Below are positions 45,777 through 54,487 of a stretch of 62,419 nucleotides of DNA, one piece after another; position 1 is the stretch's first letter, and the number at the start of each line of letters is the position of its first letter. The position numbers and the translations under genes were made by a program. The notes below the pieces were generated by a model, which saw nothing but the letters and a program-made list of their open reading frames with translations, made no database searches and was not told where the DNA came from. Source of the DNA: Gemmobacter nectariphilus (lineage in GTDB: Bacteria; Pseudomonadota; Alphaproteobacteria; Rhodobacterales; Rhodobacteraceae); contig DYMU01000017.1 in NCBI GenBank assembly GCA_020721445.1, forward strand, positions 1 to 62,419. The letters are read 5' to 3'.

Positions 45777-46502
45777 ATGAAAAAGCTGCTGATTGCCACC
45801 GCACTTGTTGCACTGACCGCAGGGGCCTCGATGGCCCAGACCGTAAGGATGGGGACCGAAGGGGCCTACCCTCCCTACAACTTCATCAACGACAAGGGCG
45901 AAGTCGACGGGTTCGAGCGCGAGCTTGGCGATACGCTGTGCGCCAAGGCCGTGCTGACCTGCGAATGGGTAACCAACGATTGGGACAGCATCATCCCGAA
46001 CCTGCAATCGGGCAACTATGACACCATCATCGCCGGTATGAGCATAACCGACGAGCGTGACAAGGTGATCGACTTCACCCAGAACTACTATCCGCCGGCG
46101 GCCTCGGCCTATATGGCACCGACCGCCGATGCCAAGATCGGCGAGGGAGCTGTGGTGGCGGCCCAGATCGGCACCATTCAGGCCAGCCATGTGGCGGAAT
46201 CGGGGGCGACATTGCTGGAGTTCGCCACCCCTGACGAATCCGTTGCCGCCGTGAAGAACGGCGAGGCGGACGCGGTGTTTGCCGACAAGGATTACCTTAC
46301 CCCGATCGCCGCCGAATCGGGTGGTGCCTTGGTGATGCTGCCCAATGATGTGCAACTTGGCGGTGGCATCGGCATCGGCCTGCGCGAATCCGACACCGAA
46401 TTGAAAGCCAAGTTCGACGCCGCCATCCAGTCGATGAAGGATGACGGATCGCTGAACCTGATGATCAAGAAGTGGTTCGGCGACGAAGCCACCACGTTCT
46501 AA
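45777..46502 (+). CDS. Family-3 amino-acid/amine binding protein
   Basis: A 241-residue periplasmic binding protein. Signal peptide MKKLLIATALVALTAGASMA, then the family-3 start V-R-M-G-T-E-G-A-Y-P-P-Y-N-F and the fold signatures D-W-D-S-I-I-P-N-L and G-M-S-I-T-D-E-R. These resemble HisJ/lysine-arginine-ornithine binding proteins. GGGGAG lies 7 bases before the ATG. Given the downstream genes, an amine or basic amino acid is the likely ligand; not proven. Confidence 0.9.
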   Translation: MKKLLIATALVALTAGASMAQTVRMGTEGAYPPYNFINDKGEVDGFERELGDTLCAKAVLTCEWVTNDWDSIIPNLQSGNYDTIIAGMSITDERDKVIDFTQNYYPPAASAYMAPTADAKIGEGAVVAAQIGTIQASHVAESGATLLEFATPDESVAAVKNGEADAVFADKDYLTPIAAESGGALVMLPNDVQLGGGIGIGLRESDTELKAKFDAAIQSMKDDGSLNLMIKKWFGDEATTF

Positions 46503-46508
46503 GGGCCA

Positions 46509-46537
46509 TGCCCCTGCAGGTCTGTCCGGCGGGGGCA
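46509..46537 (+). promoter_or_regulatory. Intercistronic hairpin between binding protein and permease genes
   Basis: TGCCCC (46509-46514) can pair with GGGGCA (46532-46537) over a 17-base loop. A hairpin here often lowers expression of the permeases relative to the binding protein by pausing or 3'-end protection. Confidence 0.4.
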
Positions 46538-46544
46538 CCACAGA

Positions 46545-47426
46545 ATGTTCGCGTATTGCGCTGATCCCAACTCGCTGGAAGGCCTTGCATGGCTGGCGTG
46601 CTACCTGACCACAGGCAAGCACATGGGGCTTTATTGGTCATTCGGGACGGTGCTGTCGCTGCTGGCGATCACCGCGCCCGTGGCGCTTGCCTTTGGCTTT
46701 GTTGGCGCGATGGCGGCGCGCAGCCCGTTTCTTCCCGCCCGGATCATCGGCAAGGGCTATACCGCCATGGTGCGGGGCGTGCCCGATATCGTGTTTTTCC
46801 TGTTCTTCGTCATCGCGCTGGATCAAGGCGTTGAATGGCTGAACCATCAGATCCGCTGCCCCGACTGGACCGAGCCGATCCGTCAGGGGCTGGAGTTCCG
46901 GGTCTGCCCCGAGGCCAAGGTGCCACTGGGCACGTCGCCGCAATATGTGCATCAGATCTATGGTTTTGGCCTTGCCGTGGTGACCTTCTCGCTGGTGTTC
47001 GGGGCCTTTGCCGCCAACGTGCTTTATGGCGCGATGCAGGCAGTGCCGCGCGCGCAGCTTGAAACCGCCGAGGCCTATGGCATGAGCCACGGGCAGGTGT
47101 TTCGCCGGATATTGGTGCCGCAGATGTGGGTCTATGCCCTGCCCGGCCTGTCGAACCTGTGGATGATCCTGATCAAGGCGACGCCGCTTCTGTTCCTGCT
47201 GGGCGTGCAGGACATTGTCTATTGGGCGCGCGAATTGGGCGGGGCCAAGACCAGCGCCTATGAATATCCGCATCCCGACTGGCGGCTGTATTACTTTTTG
47301 TTCCTTTTGGTGTTCTATCTGGGCTTCACACGGATTTCCGAAATCGTGCTGGACCGTCTGACCGCCAGACTGTCGCGCGGGCAGGCCACGGCGGCGGGCG
47401 AAGCGATGCGGAAGGCCGGCATATGA
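46545..47426 (+). CDS. ABC transporter permease (HisQ type)
   Basis: A 293-residue inner-membrane permease, longer than the usual 230 or so because of a periplasmic segment at about residues 95-140 that includes C-P-D-W and C-P-E-A-K. The EAA-type loop E-T-A-E-A-Y-G-M-S-H-G is present. Hydrophobic segments start near residue 26. It overlaps the next permease gene by 4 bp. Confidence 0.85.
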   Translation: MFAYCADPNSLEGLAWLACYLTTGKHMGLYWSFGTVLSLLAITAPVALAFGFVGAMAARSPFLPARIIGKGYTAMVRGVPDIVFFLFFVIALDQGVEWLNHQIRCPDWTEPIRQGLEFRVCPEAKVPLGTSPQYVHQIYGFGLAVVTFSLVFGAFAANVLYGAMQAVPRAQLETAEAYGMSHGQVFRRILVPQMWVYALPGLSNLWMILIKATPLLFLLGVQDIVYWARELGGAKTSAYEYPHPDWRLYYFLFLLVFYLGFTRISEIVLDRLTARLSRGQATAAGEAMRKAGI

Positions 47427-48250
47427 CCTGCTGGGAAACCATTTCCGCCTATGCCTTCCGGTCGCTGGGTTACGGCCAGCGGCTGCTGCCGCGCAGCGAT
47501 TTCACGCTGTGCCAGCAATTCACCCTGATCGGGTCGGGGCTGATCTGGAACATCTATTTCGGTCTGGTGGCCTTGGTGGCCGGATTTTTTCTGGCCAATG
47601 CCATTGCGCTGGCGAAAACCGCGCGCAGCCCATGGGTGCGCAAACCTGCCGACTGGTTCATCTTCATCTTTCGCGGCTCGCCCTTGTTCATCCAGTTCTT
47701 CCTCGCCTATGAGGCGTTGCAGATGCTGCCTCGGGCTGGGATCAACATGCTGTGGATCACGATTGAAACCTCATGGACCACAAGGGCCTGGGCCGGCGCG
47801 CTGTTCGTGCTGTTTCTGAACACCGCCGCCTATTCGGCCGAAATCTTTCACGGGGCGCTGAAATCCATTCCCAAGGGTGATCTTGAGGCCGCCGATGCCT
47901 ATGGCATTTCCGGCTGGGCAAAGTTTCGGCGCATCCAGTGGCCCACCATGCTGCGGCTGGCATGGCCCGCCTATACCAACGAGGCGATCTTTCTGTTCCA
48001 CTCAACCACGCTGGTTTATTTTTCGGGCTTCCCGGCGTTTCAGCAGCGCGGCGACGCGCTGTATTACGCCAACTATTTCGCCGACAAGACCTTCAACCCC
48101 TTTGTGCCCTACCCCATCGCTGCGGGCTATTTCATCCTGTTGACCTTGCTGCTGATCTTGGCTTTCGGGGCCATCAATCGGCGGCTGAACCAGCACCTGC
48201 CATCGAACATGGCGCGCAAAATCCGCTTGCGTCCTCAGGTCATCCGATAG
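47423..48250 (+). CDS. ABC transporter permease (HisM type)
   Basis: A 275-residue inner-membrane permease with the EAA-type loop E-A-A-D-A-Y-G-I-S-G-W and R-G-S-P-L-F-I-Q-F-F typical of amino-acid permeases. Partner of the HisQ-type protein, with an ATGA overlap. C-terminus ends with a basic tail. Confidence 0.85.
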   Translation: MTCWETISAYAFRSLGYGQRLLPRSDFTLCQQFTLIGSGLIWNIYFGLVALVAGFFLANAIALAKTARSPWVRKPADWFIFIFRGSPLFIQFFLAYEALQMLPRAGINMLWITIETSWTTRAWAGALFVLFLNTAAYSAEIFHGALKSIPKGDLEAADAYGISGWAKFRRIQWPTMLRLAWPAYTNEAIFLFHSTTLVYFSGFPAFQQRGDALYYANYFADKTFNPFVPYPIAAGYFILLTLLLILAFGAINRRLNQHLPSNMARKIRLRPQVIR

Positions 48251-48337
48251 TAGCCTGTTTTGATCAAATTATTCGGGCACCCGCCCGGACCCGCGCCCGG
48301 ACCTGCGCCTGTGTGGGAGGAAAGATAAAAACCAAGG

Positions 48338-49720
48338 ATGGACACAGGGCCACGCCCCTTGCGCGGTCCCGACCAAACGAACATGATGAAGGACTATCTG
48401 CGTAAGCACCCGCAAGTGCGCACCATCCGCGTAGCCGCCGCCGACCTGAACGGACAGGCCCGTGGCAAACGCATTCCCGCCCGCTTTGCCGACAAGGCCG
48501 TCAAGGATGGCACCCGCTTTCCGTTCTCGGTCCTCAGCCTGGACATCTGGGGCGAGGATATCGACGACAATCCGCTGGTCTTTGAACAGGGCGATCAGGA
48601 CGGCGTGTTGAAACCCACCGAGCGCGGCTTCATGCCGATGCCCTGGCTGGAGGCGCCAACCGCGCTGTTGCCGATCTGGATGTTCCGCGAAAACGGTCAG
48701 CCCTATGACGGCGACCCCCGCCACGCGCTGAACGCGGTGGTGAAACGCTACAAGGCGCGCGGCCTGACGCCCGTTGTCGCGATGGAGCTTGAGTTCTTCC
48801 TGATCGACGATTCCGGCAAGACGTTGCAAGTGCCGCCGTCGCCCCGGTCGGGAAAGCGGCGCAAGGCGGCGGAAACCCTGTCGATCCGGGCGCTGGATGC
48901 CTTTGACACCTTCTTTACCGACCTTTACGACGCCTGCGAGGCGATGGACATTCCCGCCGACACCAGCACCTCGGAAACCGGCCTTGGCCAGTTCGAGGTG
49001 AATCTGATGCATTGCGACGACGCGCTGCGTGCCGCCGACGATGCGTGGCTGTTCAAGATGCTGGTCAAGGGTCTGGCGCGCAGGCATGGCTTTGCCGCCA
49101 GTTTCATGGCCAAACCCTATGCCGAATACTCTGGCTCTGGCTTGCACACGCATTTTTCGGTGCTGGACGCCTCGGGCGAAAATATTTTTGACAGCGGCGG
49201 CCCAAAGGGCACGGCGGCATTGAAACATGCGGTCGCGGGCTGTCTTGCGGCGATGCACGATTCCACGCTGGTGTTTGCGCCGCATGACAACAGCTATGAA
49301 CGGCTTGTGCCCGACAAACACGCCCCCACGGCGATCTGCTGGGGCTATGAAAACCGCACCGCGGCCATCCGCATCCCGGCGGGCAGCCCGTCGGCGCGGC
49401 GGATCGAACACCGGGTCGCGGGCGGCGACGTCAACCCCTATCTGATGCTGGCCACCATCCTGGGGGCCGCGCTGGTGGGCATCGAGGACGAATTGGAACC
49501 GCCAAGCCCGGTCACCGGCAACGCCTATGCGATGGACCTGCCGCAAATCCCGTCGAACTGGGAAGCCGCGATCGAGGCATTCGAACACAGCGACATGCTG
49601 TATCGCATCCTGCCCAGGGAATTGATCCGCAACCTGGTGCAGACCAAGCGGCAGGAGCTGCATTATATTGCAGAACTGACGCCGGAAGAACGGGTCGAGC
49701 TTTATCTCGACACCGTCTGA
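48338..49720 (+). CDS. Glutamine-synthetase-like ligase, gamma-glutamylamine (PuuA) type, copy 1
   Basis: A 460-residue enzyme of the glutamine synthetase fold. Motifs: M-E-L-E-F-F-L, H-T-H-F-S-V-L-D, Y-E-N-R-T-A-A-I-R-I-P and R-R-I-E-H-R-V-A-G-G-D-V-N-P-Y. These match gamma-glutamylputrescine synthetase-like proteins, which join glutamate to an amine at the cost of ATP, rather than true GlnA. The start is uncertain: GGAGG lies upstream of 48338 at a wide spacing, while 48383 or 48386 begins MMKDYLRKHP. It follows the ABC transporter and is one of two such paralogues in the operon. Confidence 0.85.
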   Translation: MDTGPRPLRGPDQTNMMKDYLRKHPQVRTIRVAAADLNGQARGKRIPARFADKAVKDGTRFPFSVLSLDIWGEDIDDNPLVFEQGDQDGVLKPTERGFMPMPWLEAPTALLPIWMFRENGQPYDGDPRHALNAVVKRYKARGLTPVVAMELEFFLIDDSGKTLQVPPSPRSGKRRKAAETLSIRALDAFDTFFTDLYDACEAMDIPADTSTSETGLGQFEVNLMHCDDALRAADDAWLFKMLVKGLARRHGFAASFMAKPYAEYSGSGLHTHFSVLDASGENIFDSGGPKGTAALKHAVAGCLAAMHDSTLVFAPHDNSYERLVPDKHAPTAICWGYENRTAAIRIPAGSPSARRIEHRVAGGDVNPYLMLATILGAALVGIEDELEPPSPVTGNAYAMDLPQIPSNWEAAIEAFEHSDMLYRILPRELIRNLVQTKRQELHYIAELTPEERVELYLDTV

Positions 49721-49798
49721 CCCCGGCCCTGCGGTGCCCCCTTGACCAAGCCGGGGGGCACTGCGCTAGGCTTCATCAACACAAATCCTGGACCCCCC

Positions 49799-50479
49799 AT
49801 GCTGATCGGCATCCTGCAAACCGGGCTTGCACCCGACGCCCTGACCCCCGCAATGGGCGACTATCCCGACATGTTCGCCCGGCTGCTGGATGGCCACTTC
49901 TTTACCTTCCGCACCTTCCGCGTGGTCGATGGGGTCTTCCCCAAAGATGTGCATGAGTGTGATGGCTGGCTGATCACCGGGTCGAAACATGGTGCCTATG
50001 AAGACCACCCGTGGATTGCGCCGCTGGAAGATTTCATCCGTGCGGCCTATGCGGCGCGGGTGCCGCTTGTGGGCATCTGCTTTGGCCACCAGATCGTCGC
50101 GCAAGCCATGGGCGGGCGGGTGGAAAAGTTTGCCGGCGGCTGGTCGGTGGGGCCAACCGAGTATGATTTTGCTGGCGAAACGGTGACCCTGAACGCCTGG
50201 CATCAGGATCAGGTGGTGCAGCGGCCAGAGGGGGCCACCGTGCTGGCCAGCAACCCGTTTTGCGAAAACGCGGCGCTCTTGTATGACGACCGCGCCCTGA
50301 CCATTCAGGCCCACCCCGAGTTTCAGCCCGCCTTCGTCGATGGCCTGATGAAAACCCGCGCCATTGGCGTGGTGCCCGATCCGCTGTTGAAAGACGCCTC
50401 TACCCGCCTCGACACGCCTTTGCACGACAAAGCCACAGCCGCGCGCATCGCGGCGTTTTTCAAGGCACCCCGGACCTGA
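49799..50479 (+). CDS. Class I glutamine amidotransferase-like gamma-glutamyl hydrolase (PuuD-like role)
   Basis: A 226-residue protein of the class I amidotransferase fold with the triad C94 (G-I-C-F-G-H-Q), H172 and E174 (A-H-P-E-F). In this position it most likely removes the gamma-glutamyl group after oxidation. The match is closer to GMP-synthase-like domains than to E. coli PuuD, so the role comes from context. ATG 49799 (MLIGILQTG) is chosen; an earlier in-frame start at 49742 adds 19 residues without support. Confidence 0.8.
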   Translation: MLIGILQTGLAPDALTPAMGDYPDMFARLLDGHFFTFRTFRVVDGVFPKDVHECDGWLITGSKHGAYEDHPWIAPLEDFIRAAYAARVPLVGICFGHQIVAQAMGGRVEKFAGGWSVGPTEYDFAGETVTLNAWHQDQVVQRPEGATVLASNPFCENAALLYDDRALTIQAHPEFQPAFVDGLMKTRAIGVVPDPLLKDASTRLDTPLHDKATAARIAAFFKAPRT

Positions 50480-50510
50480 GGTTCGGGGGCAAACATACGG
50501 GACCAGACCG

Positions 50511-51866
50511 ATGGCCAAATGGACCGATAAACTGCCCGAAGCGGCGCGCGACTTCATCGGCGACCGCCGGGTGGATGAGGTAGAGTGCATCATCGGCGAT
50601 ATCGCCGGGGTGGCGCGCGGCAAGGCGATGCCAGCCGCAAAGTTCGCGACGCAAACCAACTATTTCCTGCCCAACTCGATCTTTTTGCAAACCATCACTG
50701 GGGAATGGGCCGACAACCCGTTTGACGCCTTCACCGAACCCGACATGATCCTTGAGCCGGATTTCACCACCGCCACCGCAGCCCCGTGGACGGCGGATGT
50801 CACCTTGCAGGTGATCCATGATGCCAAGGATCAACAGGGCAACCTGATCCCCTATGCCCCGCGCAACGTGCTGCGCCGGATTGTGGCGTTGTATGAAGCC
50901 CAAGGTTGGAAACCGGTGGTCGCCCCGGAGATGGAGTTCTTCCTGACCGCCCGCAACATCGACCCCAACATGCCGGTGATGCCGCCGATGGGCCGGTCGG
51001 GCCGACGTGCAGCGGGCAAGCAGGCCTATTCGATGAGCGCGGTCGATGAATACGGCAAGGTGATCGACGACATCTATGACTTTGCCGAAGCGCAGGGCCT
51101 TGAGATTGACGGCATCTTGCAAGAGGGCGGTGCCGGTCAGATCGAGTTGAACCTTGCGCATGGCGACCCGGTCCGGCTGGCCGATGACGTGTTCTTCTTC
51201 AAGCGCCTGATCCGCGAGGCCGCACTGCGCCACGATTGCTTTGCCACCTTCATGGCCAAGCCGATTGCGGGCGAACCGGGGTCGGCGATGCATATTCACA
51301 CCTCGGTCGTCGACACCACCAATGACCGGAACATCTTTGCCGGCCCGGAAGGTGAGGAAACCGACGCATTTTTGCATTTCATCGCCGGGATGCAGAACCA
51401 CCTTGGCGCGGCGGTCGCTTTGCTTGCGCCCTACGTCAACAGCTATCGCCGCTACGTGCCGGACTTTGCCGCCCCGATCAATCTGGAATGGGGCCGCGAC
51501 AACCGCACCACCGGCCTGCGCATCCCGATATCGTCGCCCGCCGGGCGGCGCATCGAAAACCGCCTGCCGGGGATGGATTGCAACCCCTACCTTGGCATCG
51601 CGGCAACGCTGGCCTGCGGCTATCTGGGCTTGATGGAAAAGCGCAGCCCCCGGCCCGAATTCATCGGGTCTGCCTATATCGACAGCGACGAGATTCCGGT
51701 CAACATGGGCGATGCGTTGGACATGCTGGATGAGGACGCGGCGCTGAAAGAGGTCTTGGGCGACGCCTTCTGCAAGGTGTATGACTCCGTCAAGCGCAAC
51801 GAATACAAAGAGTTCCTTCAGGTTATCAGCCCATGGGAACGCGAACATCTGCTGCTGAACGTATGA
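50511..51866 (+). CDS. Glutamine-synthetase-like ligase, gamma-glutamylamine (PuuA) type, copy 2
   Basis: A 451-residue paralogue of the enzyme at 48338. Motifs: P-E-M-E-F-F-L-T, M-H-I-H-T-S-V-V, W-G-R-D-N-R-T-T-G-L-R-I-P and R-R-I-E-N-R-L-P-G-M-D-C-N-P-Y. The sequences differ clearly, so the pair may serve two amines. Its last codons overlap the FAD enzyme gene (ATGA at 51863). Name by analogy with PuuA; amine not known. Confidence 0.87.
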   Translation: MAKWTDKLPEAARDFIGDRRVDEVECIIGDIAGVARGKAMPAAKFATQTNYFLPNSIFLQTITGEWADNPFDAFTEPDMILEPDFTTATAAPWTADVTLQVIHDAKDQQGNLIPYAPRNVLRRIVALYEAQGWKPVVAPEMEFFLTARNIDPNMPVMPPMGRSGRRAAGKQAYSMSAVDEYGKVIDDIYDFAEAQGLEIDGILQEGGAGQIELNLAHGDPVRLADDVFFFKRLIREAALRHDCFATFMAKPIAGEPGSAMHIHTSVVDTTNDRNIFAGPEGEETDAFLHFIAGMQNHLGAAVALLAPYVNSYRRYVPDFAAPINLEWGRDNRTTGLRIPISSPAGRRIENRLPGMDCNPYLGIAATLACGYLGLMEKRSPRPEFIGSAYIDSDEIPVNMGDALDMLDEDAALKEVLGDAFCKVYDSVKRNEYKEFLQVISPWEREHLLLNV

Positions 51867-53164
51867 ACCTTTTGCACGCCAACGACCGCCCGGGCGAGCA
51901 TCCGCAGTCTTGGTACGCGGCGACCGCCACACCGATTGCCCCGTTTGCCAGCCTTCAGGGGCAGCGCCGGGCCGATGTCTGCATCATCGGCGGCGGCTAT
52001 ACCGGGCTGTCGGCGGCGCTGCATCTGGCCGAGGCCGGGTTCGATGTGGTGCTGCTTGAGGCGCATCGCATGGGCTTTGGCGCGTCAGGGCGCAACGGCG
52101 GGCAAGTCGGCAGCGGCCAGCGGCAGGATCAGGACTGGCTTGAGGCGACCGTAGGCCATCAGACCGCGCGGCGGCTGTGGGACATGGGGCAGGATGCCAA
52201 GGCGCTGGTGCGCGGGCTGATCGACCGCCATGCCATGCCGGTGACGTTCTACCCCGGCATCGCCCATGCCTGCCGCAACGAGGCCGAGGTGCGCCACGCC
52301 CATGCCTATGCCGAAAAGCTGACGCGCGACTATGGCTATGACCAGATCACGCCGCTGGACCGCGCGGCAATGCGCGCGCTGGTCGGGTCAGAGGCCTATT
52401 GCGGTGGCGATCTGGACCGGGGCGCGGGACACCTGCATCCGCTGAACTTTGCCCTTGGTCTAGCCGAGGCGGCGCGAAAGGCGGGTGCGCATCTCTTTGA
52501 ACGCTCGGAAGTGCGTCACATCACCCACGGGGCAAAGCCGGTGGTCAGCACCGCCAGCGGCAAGGTGACCTGTGACCATCTGATCCTTGCGGCCAATGGC
52601 TATCTGGGCGGATTGGACGGCAAGGTGGCCGCGCGCGTGATGCCGATCAACAATTTCATGATCGCAACCGAACCGCTGGGCGACCGCGCGACAGAGGTGT
52701 TGTCGCAGCCCGTGGCGGTGGCCGATACCCGGTTTGTGGTGAATTACTGGCGTCTGTCCGAAGACAACCGCCTGCTGTTCGGGGGGGGCGAAAGCTATGG
52801 CTACCGCTTTCCCGATGTGATGAAAACCGTTCTGAAACCGATGCTTGAGGTGTATCCGCAGTTGCGCGGCACCCGCATTGACCACGCTTGGGGCGGCACG
52901 CTGGCGATCACCATGAACCGCATGCCCTGCCTGATGCGGCCCGAACCCAATGTGTTGTCGGCCTCGGGCTATTCCGGGCATGGGGTGGCGATGGCCACGC
53001 TGGCGGGCAAGATGATGGCGCAGGCGGTGCAGGGTCAGGCGTCGGGGTTTGACCTGCTGGCCGGGGTGCCGCAGGCGCGTTTTCCCGGCGGGGCCGCGCT
53101 GCGATGGCCGCTTCTGGTGGCGGCAATGACATGGTTTTCCCTGCGCGACCGGCTGGGGGTTTAG
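51863..53164 (+). CDS. FAD-dependent amine/gamma-glutamylamine oxidase (PuuB-like)
   Basis: A 433-residue DAO-family oxidase. The FAD-binding Rossmann motif C-I-I-G-G-G-Y-T-G-L lies at about residues 39-48, and G-F-G-A-S-G-R-N-G-G-Q-V follows, as in PuuB. The last part has G-Y-S-G-H-G-V-A-M-A, the usual C-terminal FAD contact. ATG 51863 is chosen since it overlaps the PuuA-like stop. It should oxidise the gamma-glutamylamine to an aldehyde. A run of eight G at 52781 lies in the coding sequence. No aldehyde dehydrogenase follows. Confidence 0.87.
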   Translation: MNLLHANDRPGEHPQSWYAATATPIAPFASLQGQRRADVCIIGGGYTGLSAALHLAEAGFDVVLLEAHRMGFGASGRNGGQVGSGQRQDQDWLEATVGHQTARRLWDMGQDAKALVRGLIDRHAMPVTFYPGIAHACRNEAEVRHAHAYAEKLTRDYGYDQITPLDRAAMRALVGSEAYCGGDLDRGAGHLHPLNFALGLAEAARKAGAHLFERSEVRHITHGAKPVVSTASGKVTCDHLILAANGYLGGLDGKVAARVMPINNFMIATEPLGDRATEVLSQPVAVADTRFVVNYWRLSEDNRLLFGGGESYGYRFPDVMKTVLKPMLEVYPQLRGTRIDHAWGGTLAITMNRMPCLMRPEPNVLSASGYSGHGVAMATLAGKMMAQAVQGQASGFDLLAGVPQARFPGGAALRWPLLVAAMTWFSLRDRLGV

Positions 53165-53226
53165 GCCGCACCCCGTGGTTTCATGGAAATGTCACTGGCT
53201 TTGCTGCGCGTGACAGATTAAGCCAT

Positions 53227-53245
53227 CCTTAAACTGAGTTTAAGG
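53227..53245. promoter_or_regulatory. Perfect inverted repeat covering the ribosome-binding region of the aminotransferase gene
   Basis: CCTTAAAC-TGA-GTTTAAGG is an exact 8-bp stem with a 3-base loop, ending 9 bases before ATG 53255. The AAGG that would bind the ribosome is in the 3' arm, so the RNA could hide its own start site. It could equally be a protein operator. Confidence 0.55.
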
Positions 53246-53254
53246 AACACCATC

Positions 53255-54445
53255 ATGGCACATGACGGCCAAACCCTTCCCCCGAATGTCTATGACGCCG
53301 AACCGATCCCCGAAGCCGCAAGGGCCGAGATTGACCGGTTGCTGAAATCGGGCGATCTGTTCCGCTACACCGCTGCCAAGGATGCGCCGGTCACCCTGCT
53401 GGAAACCGAGTTTGCCGAGATGCTGGGCGCACGCTATGCGCTGGCGGTGTCGTCCTGTTCGGCCGCACTGTTCCTGTCGCTGAAAGCGCTCGACCTGCCG
53501 CGCGGTGCCAAGGTGCTGATCCCGGCCTTTACCTTTGCCGCGGTGCCATCCGCCATCGTGCATGCCGATTGCGAGCCGGTGTTGGTAGAGGTTGCCAGCA
53601 ACTACCGTGTCGATATGGCCGATTTTGCCGCCAAACTGCCCGGTGCGGATGCGGTGATGATTTCCCACATGCGCGGCCACACGTCGGATATGGACGCGAT
53701 CATGGCGCTTGCCGATGCCGCGGGCATCCCGGTGATCGAAGATGCCGCGCATAGCCTTGGCACGGTCTGGGATGGGCGCAATATCGGCACCATCGGCAAG
53801 ATCGGCTGCTTCAGCTTTCAGTCCTACAAACTGGTGAACGCGGGCGAAGGCGGCATCATGGTGACCGATGACCCGGAGCTTGCCGCGCGTGCGGTGATCA
53901 TGTCGGGCGCCTATGAGGAAAACTGGAAAAAGCACGCAGGCTTTCAAAACAGCTTCTGCATCTGGCAGAACAAGCTGCCGCTGTATAACCTGCGGATGCA
54001 GAACCTGTCGGCGGCAGTGATCCGCCCGCAACTGCCCGAGGTGGCCCGCCGCGTGCGCGATGGCCGCGCCGGCCATGACCATGTGGCAGCGCAACTGAAT
54101 GCCTGTGGTCTGCTGCACGTGCCCCCTGCCCTGCCAAAAGAATTGCGCGCGCCGGATTCGATCCAGTTCAATCTGGTGGGCGACTGGACCGATGAACAGG
54201 CGCTGGCGTTTCAGCGTGAAGCCAAGGCGCGCGGCGTGTCGGCGCAGGTGTTTGGCCTGTCCGAAGGCAATGCACGGGCGTTCTGGAACTGGCAGTTTCT
54301 GGGGCCACAGCCGGAATTGCCGCAAACCCGCGCGATGCTGATGCGGGCCTGCGATGTGCGCCTGCCTGCAAGGCTGACCGAGGCCGAGCAGGATTTCATC
54401 GCTGCCGCCCTGATCGACGCCGCCCGCGCGGCCTGTCCGGGCTAA
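53255..54445 (+). CDS. DegT/DnrJ/EryC1-family PLP aminotransferase
   Basis: A 396-residue PLP enzyme of the sugar-aminotransferase type. The PLP-lysine region reads C-F-S-F-Q-S-Y-K-L-V-N-A-G-E-G-G, the D-A-A-H-S-L-G motif precedes it, and S-S-C-S-A-A-L-F matches the phosphate-contact segment. These enzymes usually aminate nucleotide-linked keto-sugars. Here the gene lies 90 bp after a Puu-like operon with no sugar genes near, so it may instead transaminate an aldehyde or keto product. The fit is by position only. ATG 53255. Confidence 0.85.
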   Translation: MAHDGQTLPPNVYDAEPIPEAARAEIDRLLKSGDLFRYTAAKDAPVTLLETEFAEMLGARYALAVSSCSAALFLSLKALDLPRGAKVLIPAFTFAAVPSAIVHADCEPVLVEVASNYRVDMADFAAKLPGADAVMISHMRGHTSDMDAIMALADAAGIPVIEDAAHSLGTVWDGRNIGTIGKIGCFSFQSYKLVNAGEGGIMVTDDPELAARAVIMSGAYEENWKKHAGFQNSFCIWQNKLPLYNLRMQNLSAAVIRPQLPEVARRVRDGRAGHDHVAAQLNACGLLHVPPALPKELRAPDSIQFNLVGDWTDEQALAFQREAKARGVSAQVFGLSEGNARAFWNWQFLGPQPELPQTRAMLMRACDVRLPARLTEAEQDFIAAALIDAARAACPG

Positions 54446-54487
54446 GCCCCCCCGCGGCGCAAGCCGGCAGGCTTGCCAAACGCACTT

